Positions 6,482 to 6,916 of a DNA stretch of 6,916 bases are shown piece by piece. This DNA is from Boseongicola sp. SB0662_bin_57. Lineage in GTDB: Bacteria; Pseudomonadota; Alphaproteobacteria; Rhodobacterales; Rhodobacteraceae. Both the position numbers and the translations under genes were made by a program. Below the pieces are notes generated by a model. The model saw nothing but the letters and a program-made list of their open reading frames with translations, was not told where the DNA came from and made no database searches. Every line of letters begins with the position of its first letter. The first letter of the stretch is position 1. Where the stretch lies: positions 1 through 6,916 of the forward strand of contig VXPN01000180.1 in NCBI GenBank assembly GCA_009839535.1, written 5' to 3'.

Positions 6482-6916
6482 TCAGTGCCCCCTGCCAAAG
6501 TCCATGCCTTCAACCAGGCCGAGCATGGGGCCTACCCCGTAGTTCACGTCGAACACGCCGCGAAACAGCATTTCTCCCGCGACGTAGACCAGCACCAACA
6601 GTCCGACCCAGGAAATCCATTGATACCGGGCAAGGACCTTCATGATTATCGTTGCCGCGAATGCCATCAGCAGGATCGCGAGGGCGAGGCCGAAGACCAG
6701 GAGCCGCACGTCTCCGTCCGCAATCGCTGCAACCGCAAGCACGTTGTCGAGCGACATGGACACATCCGCCAAGGTGATCGTCCAGAGTGCCGAGGCGAGG
6801 CTGCGCCGCGGCGCGCCCGTGTAGCCGGCATGCGGATCTCCTGCCGCCTCCAGCACCAGTCCGGCCTTGGCGTCAACATTGCCCCGGATCTCGGAATAGA
6901 GCCTCCAGCACACCCA
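6482..6916 (-). CDS. TerC-family integral membrane protein, N-terminus outside the window
   Basis: The frame is open to the right edge and reads WVCWRLYSEIRG there, which looks like the end of a membrane span and the start of a loop, so the true start lies beyond the window. About 145 residues are visible, against roughly 220-250 for short TerC/YjbE-type proteins. The key motif is TLADVSMSLDNVLAVAAIA, the repeated Asp-containing membrane signature of the TerC family. It is followed by a hydrophobic span (VRLLVFGLALAILLMAFAAT) and WISWVGLLVLVYVAGEMLF. Members of this family have been linked to metal-ion (notably manganese) export and tellurite resistance. It is upstream of dctP and in the same direction, separated by 84 bases. 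It is probably a separate housekeeping unit and not part of sulfonate use. No riboswitch can be assessed because the 5' end is missing. Confidence 0.85.
   Translation of the reverse strand, partial: WVCWRLYSEIRGNVDAKAGLVLEAAGDPHAGYTGAPRRSLASALWTITLADVSMSLDNVLAVAAIADGDVRLLVFGLALAILLMAFAATIIMKVLARYQWISWVGLLVLVYVAGEMLFRGVFDVNYGVGPMLGLVEGMDFGRGH

Noticed and set aside
1..6916. tRNA, rRNA, CRISPR array, insertion sequence or attachment site
   Set aside because: Reading both strands showed no direct-repeat arrays, transposase motifs, terminal inverted repeats or tRNA-like cloverleaf. Coding sequence fills nearly the whole window.

Overview
The window is GC-rich, densely coding DNA with overlapping genes, GTG/TTG starts and strong Shine-Dalgarno sites. 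Together with a TRAP transporter and sulfonate-type catabolic genes, this suggests an alphaproteobacterium, probably Rhodobacterales-like or a related marine or soil group. That assignment is by gene content and style only; no rRNA or marker gene is present.

Left half (1-3172, + strand): a compact catabolic operon. It starts inside a HisD-superfamily dehydrogenase that best fits HpsN (sulfopropanediol 3-dehydrogenase). Next come a zinc-dependent medium-chain alcohol dehydrogenase and then the two subunits of a thiamine-diphosphate sulfopyruvate decarboxylase (comD, comE). The last three genes are translationally coupled: a 4-base GTGA overlap joins the first pair and a 1-base gap separates the second.

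Right half (3198-6397, - strand): a complete three-part TRAP transporter in the order dctP (periplasmic binding protein), dctQ (small membrane subunit), dctM (large membrane subunit). A perfect 13-bp stem-loop lies between dctP and dctQ. The transporter converges on the catabolic operon with only 25 bases between the stop codons. Upstream of dctP is the 3' part of a TerC-family membrane protein (6482 to the window end, - strand), probably unrelated to the pathway.

Working model: the TRAP system imports a C3 sulfonate such as 2,3-dihydroxypropane-1-sulfonate (DHPS) or sulfolactate. HpsN oxidises DHPS to sulfolactate, a dehydrogenase converts sulfolactate to sulfopyruvate, and ComDE decarboxylates that to sulfoacetaldehyde. 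Two expected parts are not in the window: a recognised sulfolactate dehydrogenase (SlcC, SlcD or ComC) and the desulfonating enzyme (Xsc). The uncharacterised zinc dehydrogenase is the obvious candidate for the missing oxidation, or for a DHPS 2-dehydrogenase step. No RNA genes, CRISPR arrays, insertion sequences or transcriptional regulators were seen.
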